DNA of 64,000 nucleotides from Methylobacterium radiotolerans JCM 2831. GTDB taxonomy: Bacteria; Pseudomonadota; Alphaproteobacteria; Rhizobiales; Beijerinckiaceae. The translations under genes were made by a program, and so were the position numbers. Each line of letters starts with the position of its first letter. Position 1 is the stretch's first letter. The stretch spans positions 3,767,001-3,831,000 of the forward strand of contig NC_010505.1 of the NCBI RefSeq assembly GCF_000019725.1, in the 5' to 3' direction. Positions 8,703 through 17,332 of the stretch are shown one piece after another. The notes beneath the pieces were generated by a model. That model saw only the letters and a program-made list of their open reading frames with translations, was not told the origin of the DNA and ran no database searches.

Positions 8703-9382
8703 GACAGGTCGCGACCGGAGGCGCCCTCCGCGCCCTCGCGGATCGCCGCGATGCGCTCGGCGTAGGCGTCCGGGCCGCCGCTGAACACGGCGTTGCCGGC
8801 AACGAACGTGTCGGCCCCGGCGCGGCTCGCGACCTTCACGGTCTCGGGATCGATCCCGCCGTCGACCTGGATGCGGATGTCCCGGCCCGCCACCATGGCG
8901 CGCACCCGCGCCACCGATTCCATCGCGCCCTTGACGAAGCTCTGGCCGCCGAAGCCGGGATTGACGGTCATCACCAGCACGAGATCCACGAGGTCGAGCA
9001 CCGGCTCGACCATGGCGGCCGGCGTACCCGGGTTGATCGCCACGCCGGCGCGCTTGCCGAGGTCGCGGATGGTCTGAAGCGAGCGGTGGATGTGCGGCCC
9101 GGCCTCGGCGTGGACCGTGATGCCGTCGGCGCCGGCCTGCGCGAACGCCGCCAGGTACGGATCGGCCGGCGCGATCATCAGGTGCACGTCGAAGTATTTC
9201 TGGGTGTGGGGCCGGAGCGCCTTCACCACCGGCGGCCCGAAGGTGATGTTGGGCACGAAATGGCCGTCCATCACGTCGAGGTGGATCCAGTCGGCCCCGG
9301 CCGCGTCCACGGCGCGCGTCTCCTCGGCGAGCTTCGAGAAGTCGGCGGACAGGATCGACGGGGCGATGACGGGTGCGAGCAT
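8696..9382 (-). CDS. rpe: Ribulose-phosphate 3-epimerase
   Basis: The 228-residue TIM barrel interconverts ribulose-5-phosphate and xylulose-5-phosphate. Visible hallmarks are APSILSADF at the N-terminus, [12 protein letters not shown] (metal-binding His and Asp), [17 protein letters not shown] and IQVDGGI. Length is typical. The start ATG at 9380-9382 lies 20 bases after the prk stop, and the end overlaps cbbY, so it is the third gene of a compact operon. Here it links the pentose-phosphate pool to the phosphoribulokinase substrate. Confidence 0.95.
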   Translation of the reverse strand: MLAPVIAPSILSADFSKLAEETRAVDAAGADWIHLDVMDGHFVPNITFGPPVVKALRPHTQKYFDVHLMIAPADPYLAAFAQAGADGITVHAEAGPHIHRSLQTIRDLGKRAGVAINPGTPAAMVEPVLDLVDLVLVMTVNPGFGGQSFVKGAMESVARVRAMVAGRDIRIQVDGGIDPETVKVASRAGADTFVAGNAVFSGGPDAYAERIAAIREGAEGASGRDLSC

Positions 9383-9402
9383 GGGAGGCTTTCGGGATCG
9401 GC

Positions 9403-10263
9403 TCAGGCCAGCCGGCGGCGGCGCTCGACGAGCTGCATGATCATCGGTGTCAGGATCAGCTGCATCGCCAGGTCGAGCTTGCCGCCGGGGATCACGATGG
9501 AGTTGGCCCGGCTCATGAAACTGTCGTGAATCATGGAGACGAGATACGAGAAGTCGATCCCCTTCGGGTCCTTGAAGCGGATCACGACCATCGATTCGTC
9601 GGCGGTGGGAATCCAGCGGGCGATGAACGGGTTCGACGTGTCGACCGTCGGCACCCGCTGGAAGTTGATGTCGGTGAACGAGAATTGCGGGCAGATGGTC
9701 TGCACGTAGTCGGGCATGCGCCGCAGGATCACGTCGGTCACCGCCTCGGTGGAGTAGCCGCGGAACGAGCGGTCCCGGTGCAGCTTCTGGATCCATTCGA
9801 GGTTGATCACCGGCACGACGCCGATCTTCAGGTCGGCGTAGCGGGCGATGTCGACGTCCTGATCGGCGACGCAGCCGTGCAGGCCCTCGTAGAACAGCAG
9901 GTCGGAATCGGGTGGGAACGTCTCCCAGTCCGAGAAACTGCCCTCCGGGATGCCGTAGGCCTGCGCGTCGTGCTGATCGTGGGCGTAGTGACGGGTCCGG
10001 CCCGTCCCGGACTCGGCGTAGCTGCGGAACACCGCCTCCAGCTCGGGCAGGAGGTTGGCCCGCGGCGCGAAGTGGGACAGTGTCGGCTCGTTCGCCATCA
10101 TCGCCCGCATCGTGTCGCGGTCGAAGGCGTGGAAGCCGTCCCCCTCGATGAAGACCGCCCGCACGTCCTCGCGGCGGAAGATCTGCTCGAAGGTGTTGCG
10201 CACCGAGGTGGTCCCGGCCCCGGAGGAGCCGGTCACCGAGATGATGGGGTGCCGCGCCGACAT
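9403..10263 (-). CDS. prk: Phosphoribulokinase (bacterial class I type)
   Basis: The 286-residue product has the P-loop [11 protein letters not shown] near residues 10-20, [12 protein letters not shown], the HYAHDQHDA region and LLFYEGLHG, all normal for the short bacterial PRK. It makes ribulose-1,5-bisphosphate from ribulose-5-phosphate and ATP. It lies 23 bases after fbp. No RuBisCO genes are in the window. In Methylobacterium extorquens, which lacks RuBisCO, PRK is known to be needed for methylotrophy because RuBP is an effector of the LysR regulator QscR; the divergent LysR gene here fits that arrangement. Confidence 0.95.
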   Translation of the reverse strand: MSARHPIISVTGSSGAGTTSVRNTFEQIFRREDVRAVFIEGDGFHAFDRDTMRAMMANEPTLSHFAPRANLLPELEAVFRSYAESGTGRTRHYAHDQHDAQAYGIPEGSFSDWETFPPDSDLLFYEGLHGCVADQDVDIARYADLKIGVVPVINLEWIQKLHRDRSFRGYSTEAVTDVILRRMPDYVQTICPQFSFTDINFQRVPTVDTSNPFIARWIPTADESMVVIRFKDPKGIDFSYLVSMIHDSFMSRANSIVIPGGKLDLAMQLILTPMIMQLVERRRRLA

Positions 10264-10286
10264 GCCTTTACGACTTCACGGTGCGG

Positions 10287-11342
10287 TTATGACCGCATCA
10301 GGCCGCGCTGGCCGAAGAGCGGCGAGCGGCCGGCATCGGGCTTGCCGCCGGCATAGTAGGTGGCGACGCACGTCACCTCCTCGGTGGAGCCGCAGACCAG
10401 CGGCGCCCGCTCGTGGATGCCGTTGGCCACGATGTCGAGGATGCGGGTCTGGCCGTCGGTGGCGGCGCCCCCGGCCTGCTCGACCAGCATCGCCACGGGG
10501 GCGACCTCGTAGAGCAGCCGCAGGCGGCCGCGGGCGTAGTTCTTCCGGGCATCGCCCGGATAGAGGAACACGCCGCCGCGGGTCAGAACGCGCTGGATGT
10601 CGGCCACCAGGGAGGCGAGCCAGCGCATGTTGTAGTCCTTGTCGCGCGGCCCCTCGGTGCCGCGCTGGCAATCCTCGATATAGGCCTTCACCGGGGCGTC
10701 CCAGTGCCGGGCGTTCGAGGCGTTGATGGCGAACTCCTTGGTGGAGGGCGGCACCGACATGGCCGGGCTCGTCAGCTTGAACCGGCCCTCGGTACGGTCG
10801 AGCACGTAGGACTGGGTGCCCTCGCCGAGCGTCAGGATCAGCGCGGTGGCCGGGCCGTAGGTGACGAAGCCCGCGGCGATCTGCGTCGAGCCGGGGGTCG
10901 TGAACGAGGCCAGCGGGTTCGCGGGATCCTTGATCGACGGCCGGATGCCGAAGATCATCCCGACGGCCATGTTCACGCCGATGTTGGAGGAGCCGTCGAG
11001 CGGGTCGATGGCGACGGCCAGAGGCGCGTCCGGGTTCAGGCGCATCACCTCCTCGGCCTCCTCGGAGGCGACCTCGGCGACCGGGGCGCCCCGCAGCGCC
11101 GCGGTCACGCTCTCGTGGGCGATGACGTCGAGGGCCTTCTGGACGTCGCCGTCGCTGTTGTGATCGCCGGCCGCCGCGAGGTCGCCGCCGAGCGCGCCGC
11201 GCCCGATGCGCTCGCTGATCTCCACCGCCGACCGCCCCACGGCCGCGACCACCGCGGCGGCGTCCTTCAGCGCCGGATTGGCGTCCACGGCCTGCGCCAG
11301 GCAGGTCTCGAGGGGGGTCCCGATCGCCGCTGAAATTGCCAT
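10287..11342 (-). CDS. fbp: Class I fructose-1,6-bisphosphatase
   Basis: The 351-residue enzyme removes the 1-phosphate of fructose-1,6-bisphosphate. The lithium-sensitive phosphatase motif AIDPLDGSSNIGVN binds metal. NMRWLASLVADIQRVL and FLYPGDARKNYARGRLRLLYE are standard FBPase segments. The ATG at 11340-11342 is fixed by an AGGAGGAG ribosome site about seven bases upstream. It is the first gene of the fbp-prk-rpe-cbbY operon and diverges from the LysR gene. Its promoter must lie in 11343-11515. Confidence 0.95.
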   Translation of the reverse strand: MAISAAIGTPLETCLAQAVDANPALKDAAAVVAAVGRSAVEISERIGRGALGGDLAAAGDHNSDGDVQKALDVIAHESVTAALRGAPVAEVASEEAEEVMRLNPDAPLAVAIDPLDGSSNIGVNMAVGMIFGIRPSIKDPANPLASFTTPGSTQIAAGFVTYGPATALILTLGEGTQSYVLDRTEGRFKLTSPAMSVPPSTKEFAINASNARHWDAPVKAYIEDCQRGTEGPRDKDYNMRWLASLVADIQRVLTRGGVFLYPGDARKNYARGRLRLLYEVAPVAMLVEQAGGAATDGQTRILDIVANGIHERAPLVCGSTEEVTCVATYYAGGKPDAGRSPLFGQRGLMRS

Positions 11343-11471
11343 CGGCCTACTCCTCCTGCTCGGATCCCGTCCGCCGGGATCGCGCGTTCCGCGCCGGCTC
11401 TGTAGCGGCCGCCTCGCTGCCAGGATAGCGGTCTCTGCCGCCGGATCGACAGGAACCCGCGGCCGGGCCTT

Positions 11472-11492
11472 CAAGATTTCTGTGCGATCTTG
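11472..11492. promoter_or_regulatory. Inverted repeat, likely LysR-type operator between fbp and lysR
   Basis: CAAGAT (11472-11477) and ATCTTG (11487-11492) form a perfect 6-base inverted repeat with a 9-base spacer. It is 24 bases before the LysR start and within the 173-base divergent region. Size and position suit a LysR-type recognition site controlling both the regulator and the fbp operon. Confidence 0.55.
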
Positions 11493-11515
11493 TGCCATAG
11501 GACGAAAAAAACGAG

Positions 11516-12484
11516 ATGTCCGCCGAGAAATCCGCCATGCGCAACCTCTCCCTCAAGCAGCTTCAGGCGGTCGCTGCCGTGGCCCGCCTCGGCACCATGA
11601 CCCGGGCTGCGCAGGAGCTGAACGTCACCTCGGCCGCCCTCTACGCGCGCATCCGACAGCTCGAGGAGGAGGCCGGTCTGCTGCTGTTCGACCGGACGCC
11701 GGGCGGCCTCAAGCCGACGGATGCCGGCCGCGAGATGCTCTGGGCGATCGACAGCATCAACACGGTGCTGGAGACCTGCACCGACCGCCTGCGCACCCTG
11801 CGCGGCGCGGAGGGCGGGCGCGTGGCACTGGGCGTCGTCTCCACCGCCAAGTACTTCGCCCCGCAGGTGATCGCGGGCTTCGTCAAGAAGCACCCCGGCG
11901 TCGAGATCAGCCTGTCGGTGCGCAACCGCGGCCAGACCGTGGAGGCACTCCGCGGCTACGAGATCGACTTCGCCCTGATGGGCCGCCCGCCCCGGGACTT
12001 CCCGATCGAGGCCGCCACGTTTGGGCCGCACCCGATCGTGCTGATCGCGCCGCCGGACCATCCCCTGGCGGGCAGGACCGACCTGAACCGCGAGGACCTC
12101 GCCGACCAGCCGTTCTTCCTGCGCGAGGAGGGCTCGGGCACCCGCATGGTCTTCGAGGAGTTCATGAGCGGCGTCCTGGTCAAGCGGGCGCCGCTGGACA
12201 TCGACACCGGGTCGAACGAGACCATCAAGCAGGCGGTGATGGCCGGGCTCGGGATCGCGCTGCTCTCGGTGCATTCCGTGGCGGCCGAGCTGGAGAGCGG
12301 GCGCCTCGTCCTCCTCAACGTCAGGGGCCTGCCGATCCGGCGCGACTGGTACGCGGTCCGGCGCGCCGACAAGGTGCTGGGTCCGGCCGCCTCCGCGGTC
12401 TGGTCCTACCTGATGTCGGAGGGCGCGCGCAGCCTCCCGGGCGTCGCCCAGAGCGGTCTCGTGCCGGCGGGAGCCAGGGCGTGA
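11516..12484 (+). CDS. LysR-family regulator of CbbR/QscR type
   Basis: A 322-residue LysR regulator. The HTH is in the first 65 residues (LSLKQLQAVAAVARLGTMTRAAQELNVTSAALYARIRQLEEEAG), followed by a substrate-binding domain. The N-terminus matches CbbR-like regulators, and the gene is divergent from fbp-prk. In M. extorquens the CbbR homologue QscR activates serine-cycle genes and responds to RuBP. I infer this is the orthologue or a close paralogue but cannot distinguish the two, so no symbol is given. A second in-frame ATG at 11537 is possible. Its stop overlaps the next gene's GTG. Confidence 0.85.
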   Translation: MSAEKSAMRNLSLKQLQAVAAVARLGTMTRAAQELNVTSAALYARIRQLEEEAGLLLFDRTPGGLKPTDAGREMLWAIDSINTVLETCTDRLRTLRGAEGGRVALGVVSTAKYFAPQVIAGFVKKHPGVEISLSVRNRGQTVEALRGYEIDFALMGRPPRDFPIEAATFGPHPIVLIAPPDHPLAGRTDLNREDLADQPFFLREEGSGTRMVFEEFMSGVLVKRAPLDIDTGSNETIKQAVMAGLGIALLSVHSVAAELESGRLVLLNVRGLPIRRDWYAVRRADKVLGPAASAVWSYLMSEGARSLPGVAQSGLVPAGARA

Positions 12485-13719
12485 GCGCCGGCGTCGTCGT
12501 GGCCGGGGCCGGGCAGGCCGGCTTCCAGCTCGCCGCCTCCTTGCGGGAGGGCGGGTTCCGGGACCCGATCACCCTGGTGGGCGACGAGGCCGCCCTGCCC
12601 TACCAGCGGCCGCCCCTCTCGAAGGCCTACCTCGCCGGCAAGACCGACCAGGAGGGCCTGTTCCTGCGCCCGCCCGGCTTCTTCGCCGAGCACGCCGTCG
12701 CGCACCGTCCGGGGCTCCGCGCCGTCGCGATCGACCGGGATGCGCGCCGCCTGCAGCTCTCGGACGGCACCGACCTCCCTTACGACCACCTCGTGCTCGC
12801 CACCGGCGCGCGCAACCGCCCCCTGCCGGTCCCGGGCGCCGAACTCGCGGGCGTGCGCCAGCTGCGCGGCCTCGCGGATGCCGACGCCCTCAAGGAATCG
12901 CTCGCGACGGCCCGGGCCATCGTGGTCGTCGGGGCCGGCTTCATCGGGCTCGAATTCGCCGCCGTCGCGGCCGCGCGCGGCCTCCCGGTGACGGTGATCG
13001 AGGCGGCCGAGCGGCCCATGGCCCGGGCGGTCTCGTCCGAGATGGGCGCGTTCTTCCGCCGCGCCCACGCGGCGATGGGCGTGCGCTTCGCCTTCGGGGC
13101 CGGCGTGACGGCGATCGTCGGGCGGGACGGCCGCGCCGCCGGCGTCGCCCTGGCGGACGGACGGGAACTCGCGGCCGACCTGATCCTCGTGGGGATCGGC
13201 GTCCTGCCGAACCGGGAACTCGCCGCGGAGGCCGGCCTGCCGGCCGAGGACGGCGTGCGGGTCGACGCGTTCCTGGCGACGCCCGACCCGGCCATCTCGG
13301 CGATCGGCGACTGCGCCCGCTTCCCCATCCCCTTCGCCCGCGGGCTGACGCCGGACGGGACGGTGCGGATCGAGTCCGTGCAGAACGCCATCGACCAGGG
13401 CCGCTGCCTCGCGGCGCGGCTCACCGGCAAGCCCGCCTCCTACGGCGCGCTGCCGTGGTTCTGGAGCGACCAGGGTCCCCACAAGCTGCAGATCGCCGGC
13501 CTGTCGGGGCCCGGCGATGCCAGCGTCGTCCGCGGGACCGGCGACGCCTTCTCGGTCTTCCGCTTCCGCGACGGGCACCTGAGCGCGGTGGAATCCGTCG
13601 CCCGGGCGGGCGACCACATGATCGCGCGGCGCCTGCTCACGGCCGGAACGCCGCTGACGCCCGACCAGGCGGCCGATCCGGACTTCGACCTGAAAGGTCT
13701 GGCGCTGCGGCGGCCCTGA
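12481..13719 (+). CDS. FAD/NAD(P)-dependent ferredoxin-reductase-like oxidoreductase
   Basis: A 412-residue flavoprotein of the rhodocoxin/putidaredoxin-reductase type. It has an N-terminal FAD Rossmann motif VVVAGAGQAGFQLA, LPYQRPPLSKAYL, the ATGARNRPL motif, the NAD-binding VVVGAGFIGLEFAA near 150, and ISAIGDCARFP binding FAD. The C-terminal reductase domain ends at about 400. The GTG start overlaps the LysR stop by four bases, so it is translationally coupled to the regulator. The usual partner ferredoxin or P450 is absent nearby. Convergent with the MFS gene, with only two bases between stops. Confidence 0.85.
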   Translation: MSAGVVVAGAGQAGFQLAASLREGGFRDPITLVGDEAALPYQRPPLSKAYLAGKTDQEGLFLRPPGFFAEHAVAHRPGLRAVAIDRDARRLQLSDGTDLPYDHLVLATGARNRPLPVPGAELAGVRQLRGLADADALKESLATARAIVVVGAGFIGLEFAAVAAARGLPVTVIEAAERPMARAVSSEMGAFFRRAHAAMGVRFAFGAGVTAIVGRDGRAAGVALADGRELAADLILVGIGVLPNRELAAEAGLPAEDGVRVDAFLATPDPAISAIGDCARFPIPFARGLTPDGTVRIESVQNAIDQGRCLAARLTGKPASYGALPWFWSDQGPHKLQIAGLSGPGDASVVRGTGDAFSVFRFRDGHLSAVESVARAGDHMIARRLLTAGTPLTPDQAADPDFDLKGLALRRP

Positions 13720-13721
13720 CC

Positions 13722-14963
13722 TCAGCTGGGGAACGCCACCGGCGCCGGCTTCTGCCGCAGGGCGATGGCCGTGGCGATCCCGAGCGCCAGGATGGTGACG
13801 GCGCACCCCAGGAGCGCCCCGAGCTGGCCGAGCCGGAGCAGCGCCTGCCCGATCACCGCGACGCCGAGCGCCTGACCGCAGAAGAACGAGAAGGCGTGGA
13901 GCGCCACCGCGGAGGCGCGGGCCTTGGGCGCGACCTCGGTGACCTGCGTCTGGTAGGTGTTGTGCAGCATGTAGAAGCCGAGGCCCATGGCGGTGAGCGC
14001 GGCGCAGTCGACCTGCCAGGAGCCCGCGAGCCCGACCACAGTGAGCGATGCGCCGCAGATCAGCCCGCCGCCGATCAGCATCCGCGGCAGGCCGAGCAGC
14101 CGCACCAGCAGCCCGACGAGCGCCGAGTAGAGCAGGCCGCCGACCGCGAACCCCGCCAGGACCAGACCGGCCTCGCGCGGGCCACCCTCCCCCCGCGCCT
14201 CGATCAGCGGCGCGAGATGCGGGAACACGCCGAAGATCGCGATCGCCTCGATGAACACCGCCGCGAACAGCACCCGCGCCCGCGGATTGCGCAGGATCGT
14301 CCGGTAGCGCGTCACCGCCTCGCCGAAGGCGGGGCGGCGGGCCGGGGCCCGGCCGGCCCGGTCGAAGCCGAAGACGGTCGCCGCACAGGCCAGGGCCGCC
14401 ACCGCGGCGGTGACCGCGAAGACGCCGCGCCAGCCGATCGCCGCCTCGATCAGGCCCGCGAAGGTCGAGCCCGAGAGCTGGCCGAGGATCACCGCCACGA
14501 GGAAGCGCCCGATCGCCACCTGACGGCTCTCCATCGGCACCCGGTCGCCCAGGAGCGCCAGCGAGAGCGGGATGCAGCCGCCCGCGGCCGCCCCCGCCAG
14601 CATGCGCAGGCCGAACAGGCTGCCGATATCCGGCGCGACGCTGCACAGCGTCAGCGCGACGGCGAGCACCGCGAGGCAGGTGCTCATCACCCGCTCCTTG
14701 CCGAGCGCGTCGCCGATCGGGCCGAGCACCGGCTGGATGAAGGCGTAGGGCAGCGCGAAGGCGGTGGAGAGGAGCGCCACCGTGTGGGCGTCGCTCGCGA
14801 GATCCCGCGCGAGCACGCCGACCAGGGGCTCGACCGAGCGGAGCGCGAAGGTGCTTCCGAACCCCGCGCAGGCCAGCACGAGGATCAGCCGCGGGATCGA
14901 CGTGGCCGGCGGCGCGGAGACGGCCGCACGGGACGAGAGAGCCGGCTCTGTGCTGTCGGTCAT
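13722..14963 (-). CDS. MFS transporter (AraJ/arabinose-efflux-like)
   Basis: A 413-residue protein with about twelve hydrophobic segments in two sets of six. The cytoplasmic loop 2-3 motif is GPIGDALGKERVM, typical of MFS. It opens MTDSTEPALSSR; the longer upstream start at 15008 is less likely because it adds a polar non-family stretch. It follows the orphan amino-acid-binding gene by 81 bases on the same strand and may be co-transcribed. Drug or metabolite export is the usual role for this type. The substrate is unknown. Confidence 0.85.
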   Translation of the reverse strand: MTDSTEPALSSRAAVSAPPATSIPRLILVLACAGFGSTFALRSVEPLVGVLARDLASDAHTVALLSTAFALPYAFIQPVLGPIGDALGKERVMSTCLAVLAVALTLCSVAPDIGSLFGLRMLAGAAAGGCIPLSLALLGDRVPMESRQVAIGRFLVAVILGQLSGSTFAGLIEAAIGWRGVFAVTAAVAALACAATVFGFDRAGRAPARRPAFGEAVTRYRTILRNPRARVLFAAVFIEAIAIFGVFPHLAPLIEARGEGGPREAGLVLAGFAVGGLLYSALVGLLVRLLGLPRMLIGGGLICGASLTVVGLAGSWQVDCAALTAMGLGFYMLHNTYQTQVTEVAPKARASAVALHAFSFFCGQALGVAVIGQALLRLGQLGALLGCAVTILALGIATAIALRQKPAPVAFPS

Positions 14964-15044
14964 GGCACGCTTCGCGACGCGGGCGGGATCAGACTCGCGG
15001 CATCGCATCTCCCTCGCCGGAGCGGAACCCCGCCGCGCGACAGA

Positions 15045-15950
15045 TCAGTGCGCGTAGAACGCGGGATCCGAATTGTCGGTCGGGTGCGCGAAGGCCCAGC
15101 GCAGGGCCGACGACAGCGGCACGTTGTAGTTGAGGCCGCGCGGCGGCACGGGCCTCAGGAACCAGCGGTCGTACAGCGCCGTGATCTCGGGGCTCCGGTA
15201 GAGATCGGCCGTCGCCCGGTCGACCACCGCCTTGAAGGCCGGATCGTCCTTGCGCAGCATGATCCCGTAGGGCTCCGGGTTGGACAGGGTCTCCTCGCTG
15301 ACCACGTAGGCGGCGGGCTCCTTGGACTGGGCCGCGATCACGCTGAGTTGCACGTCGTCCATGACGAAGGCCGCCGCCCGGCCGGTCTCGACCATGAGGA
15401 ATCCCTCCGGGACGTCCTTGGCGGCGATCACCGTGATGCCGAGCTTGCGCTCGTTGTTGGCCTTGATCAGCATCAGGATGTTGGTCGAGCCGGCGACCGA
15501 CGAGACCGTCTTGCCGCGCAGGTCGTCCAGGCCGGCGATGTGCTGGTCCTTGCGGGACACGAAGCGGGTCGCCGTCAGGAAGTGCGTGTTGGTGAAGTCG
15601 ACCTGCTTCTTGCGCTCGGCGTTGTTGGTGGTCGTCCCGCACTCGAGATCGACCGTGCCGTTGGTCATCAGCGGGATGCGGGACGACGAGTTGACGAACT
15701 CCATCCCGACCTCGAGGCCCGGCATCTTCAGCTCGCGCTTCACCGCGTCGGCGATCCTCAGGCAGATGTCGACCGCGAAGCCGACGACCTTCTGGTTCTG
15801 GTCCAGGTAGCTGAACGGCGTGGCGGTATCGCGCACGCCGAGGACCAGCCTGTTGTTGTCGTGGATCTTCTTGAGCGTGCCGGTGAGCTCGGCGGACTCG
15901 GCAGGGGCGGCGAGAAGGAGCGCGGCGAGGAGGGGAGCGAGCAGACGCAT
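15045..15950 (-). CDS. Periplasmic amino-acid ABC transporter binding protein (GltI-like)
   Basis: A 301-residue family-3 solute-binding protein with a Sec signal peptide (LLAPLLAALLLAAPAESA). It then reads RLVLGVRDTATPFSYLDQN, VGFAVDICLRIADAV, LECGTTTNNAERKKQVDFT, and VAGSTNILMLIKANNERK. These match the glutamate/aspartate-binding GltI group. No permease or ATPase gene is next to it, so it either serves a transporter encoded elsewhere or has a sensory role. The MFS gene lies downstream. Confidence 0.88.
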   Translation of the reverse strand: MRLLAPLLAALLLAAPAESAELTGTLKKIHDNNRLVLGVRDTATPFSYLDQNQKVVGFAVDICLRIADAVKRELKMPGLEVGMEFVNSSSRIPLMTNGTVDLECGTTTNNAERKKQVDFTNTHFLTATRFVSRKDQHIAGLDDLRGKTVSSVAGSTNILMLIKANNERKLGITVIAAKDVPEGFLMVETGRAAAFVMDDVQLSVIAAQSKEPAAYVVSEETLSNPEPYGIMLRKDDPAFKAVVDRATADLYRSPEITALYDRWFLRPVPPRGLNYNVPLSSALRWAFAHPTDNSDPAFYAH

Positions 15951-16069
15951 GGGCCGACGGGTTCCGGACGCGCGAGGGGGCCGCCCGGCGGAGTGAGCCG
16001 GCGGCGGGAGACCGGACCGCGCGCCGGAACCGCCCCCCGGCCCGAGCCCCAGCAAGAGTCCGGCCGCGC

Positions 16070-16705
16070 TCAGGCGGGCGCGGCCGCCTGGTGCGCCTCG
16101 GCGAGCTGCGCGTCCGCGGCCGCGACCTTCCGGGAGGCCGGGCGGGACCGGATGCGCTCCACGTAGGCGCTCAGCACCGGATCGGGCGCGACGAGGCCGA
16201 AGCCCGTCGTCCAGCCGAGGGCGCCGCCCCACAGCACGTCGGCGGCGCTGAAGCGCGCGCCGAGCAGGTACGGGCCGGGCGTCAGGGCCCCCCTCACCCG
16301 CGCGATGACGCTGTCGTAATCGGCGTAGGCCGACAAGGCGCGCGGGCCCGGCTCCCGCTGAAGGTACCGGTCGATCACCGCCGGCTCGAAGCAGGAGCCG
16401 TAGAACACCATCCAGCGCAGGTAGGTGGCCCGGCCGGGCTCGGTCGGCGCCGGGGCGAGCCCCGCCTCGGGGAACAGGTCGGCGAGGTAGAGGTAGACGG
16501 CCGCCTGCTCGGTCACCAGGGCGTCGCCGTGGCGGATCGCCGGCACCTTCGCCATCGGGTTGACGGCGCGGTAGGCGTCCTGGAGGTGCTCGCCGGCGCG
16601 CATGTTGAGCGCGTGCAGCCGGTACGGGACGCCGAGTTCCTCGAGCAGCACGCGCACGCCCGACGAGCGGGTATTGGGCGAATGATAGAGCTCGATGTCA
16701 GGCAT
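16070..16705 (-). CDS. Glutathione S-transferase family protein
   Basis: A 211-residue cytosolic GST. The N-terminal thioredoxin-like domain starts IELYHSPNTRSSGVRVLLEELGVPY, with SP-N-T-R-S-S at the glutathione site. The cis-Pro region is MAKVPAIRHGDALVTEQAAVYLYLADL, with the glutathione-binding Glu-Gln. A helical C-terminal domain follows. The ATG at 16703-16705 fits family length. No operon partner; the reaction is unknown. Confidence 0.88.
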   Translation of the reverse strand: MPDIELYHSPNTRSSGVRVLLEELGVPYRLHALNMRAGEHLQDAYRAVNPMAKVPAIRHGDALVTEQAAVYLYLADLFPEAGLAPAPTEPGRATYLRWMVFYGSCFEPAVIDRYLQREPGPRALSAYADYDSVIARVRGALTPGPYLLGARFSAADVLWGGALGWTTGFGLVAPDPVLSAYVERIRSRPASRKVAAADAQLAEAHQAAAPA

Positions 16706-16901
16706 ACTGGCCGTTCCGTCCCGTCCGAGGATTGTCGATTCGTGGGCGTGCACGCTCTTACCGGCGAACCGACGGGTCAACCGCGGACCGGAGCGCCACT
16801 TCTCCAGGGACCGGAATCGCGGCAGGAACGTTGGGCGATTGTGCGTTGCCGCGCGTTGGGCATCCGGCCGGCACGACGCGAGCCGGGGGTTACGAGTTCT
16901 G

Positions 16902-17282
16902 ATGGCGAAGATTCTGCTGGTCGAGGACCACGAAGAGATCTGGGATTTCCTCTCCCGGCGCCTCAAGCGGCGCGGCTACGAGGTGATCCTCGCGCATGAC
17001 GGCGAGGCCGGCGTCCGGCAGGCCCGCTCGGGCCAGCCCGACGTGATCCTCCTCGACATGAACCTGCCGGTCCTCGACGGCTGGTCGGTCGCCCGGACGC
17101 TGAAATCCGGCACCGACACGCGGGCGATCCCGATCATCGCGCTGACGGCCCACGCCATGTCGGGCGACCGCGACAAGGCGATCCAGGCGGGCTGCGACGA
17201 CTACCACCCGAAGCCCGTCGATTTCTCGAAGCTGCTGAGCCAGATCAGCGCCGCCCTGGGCGAGACCGCGCAGGCGAGCTGA
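16902..17282 (+). CDS. Single-domain response regulator (DivK-like receiver)
   Basis: The 126-residue product is only a REC domain: acidic pair in LLVEDHEE, phospho-acceptor Asp in VILLDMNLPVLDGW, Thr in IALTAHAM and Lys in HPKPVDF. It has no output domain. It resembles DivK and related receivers that act by protein contact, but true DivK usually lies next to pleD, which is absent here, so I give no symbol. The LOV hybrid kinase 2.2 kb downstream on the same strand is a conceivable partner. Confidence 0.9.
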   Translation: MAKILLVEDHEEIWDFLSRRLKRRGYEVILAHDGEAGVRQARSGQPDVILLDMNLPVLDGWSVARTLKSGTDTRAIPIIALTAHAMSGDRDKAIQAGCDDYHPKPVDFSKLLSQISAALGETAQAS

Positions 17283-17332
17283 CCCGCGGCGGACGCGCGA
17301 CCTGTGGCCCCGAGACCCGATGTGAGTGGAGC

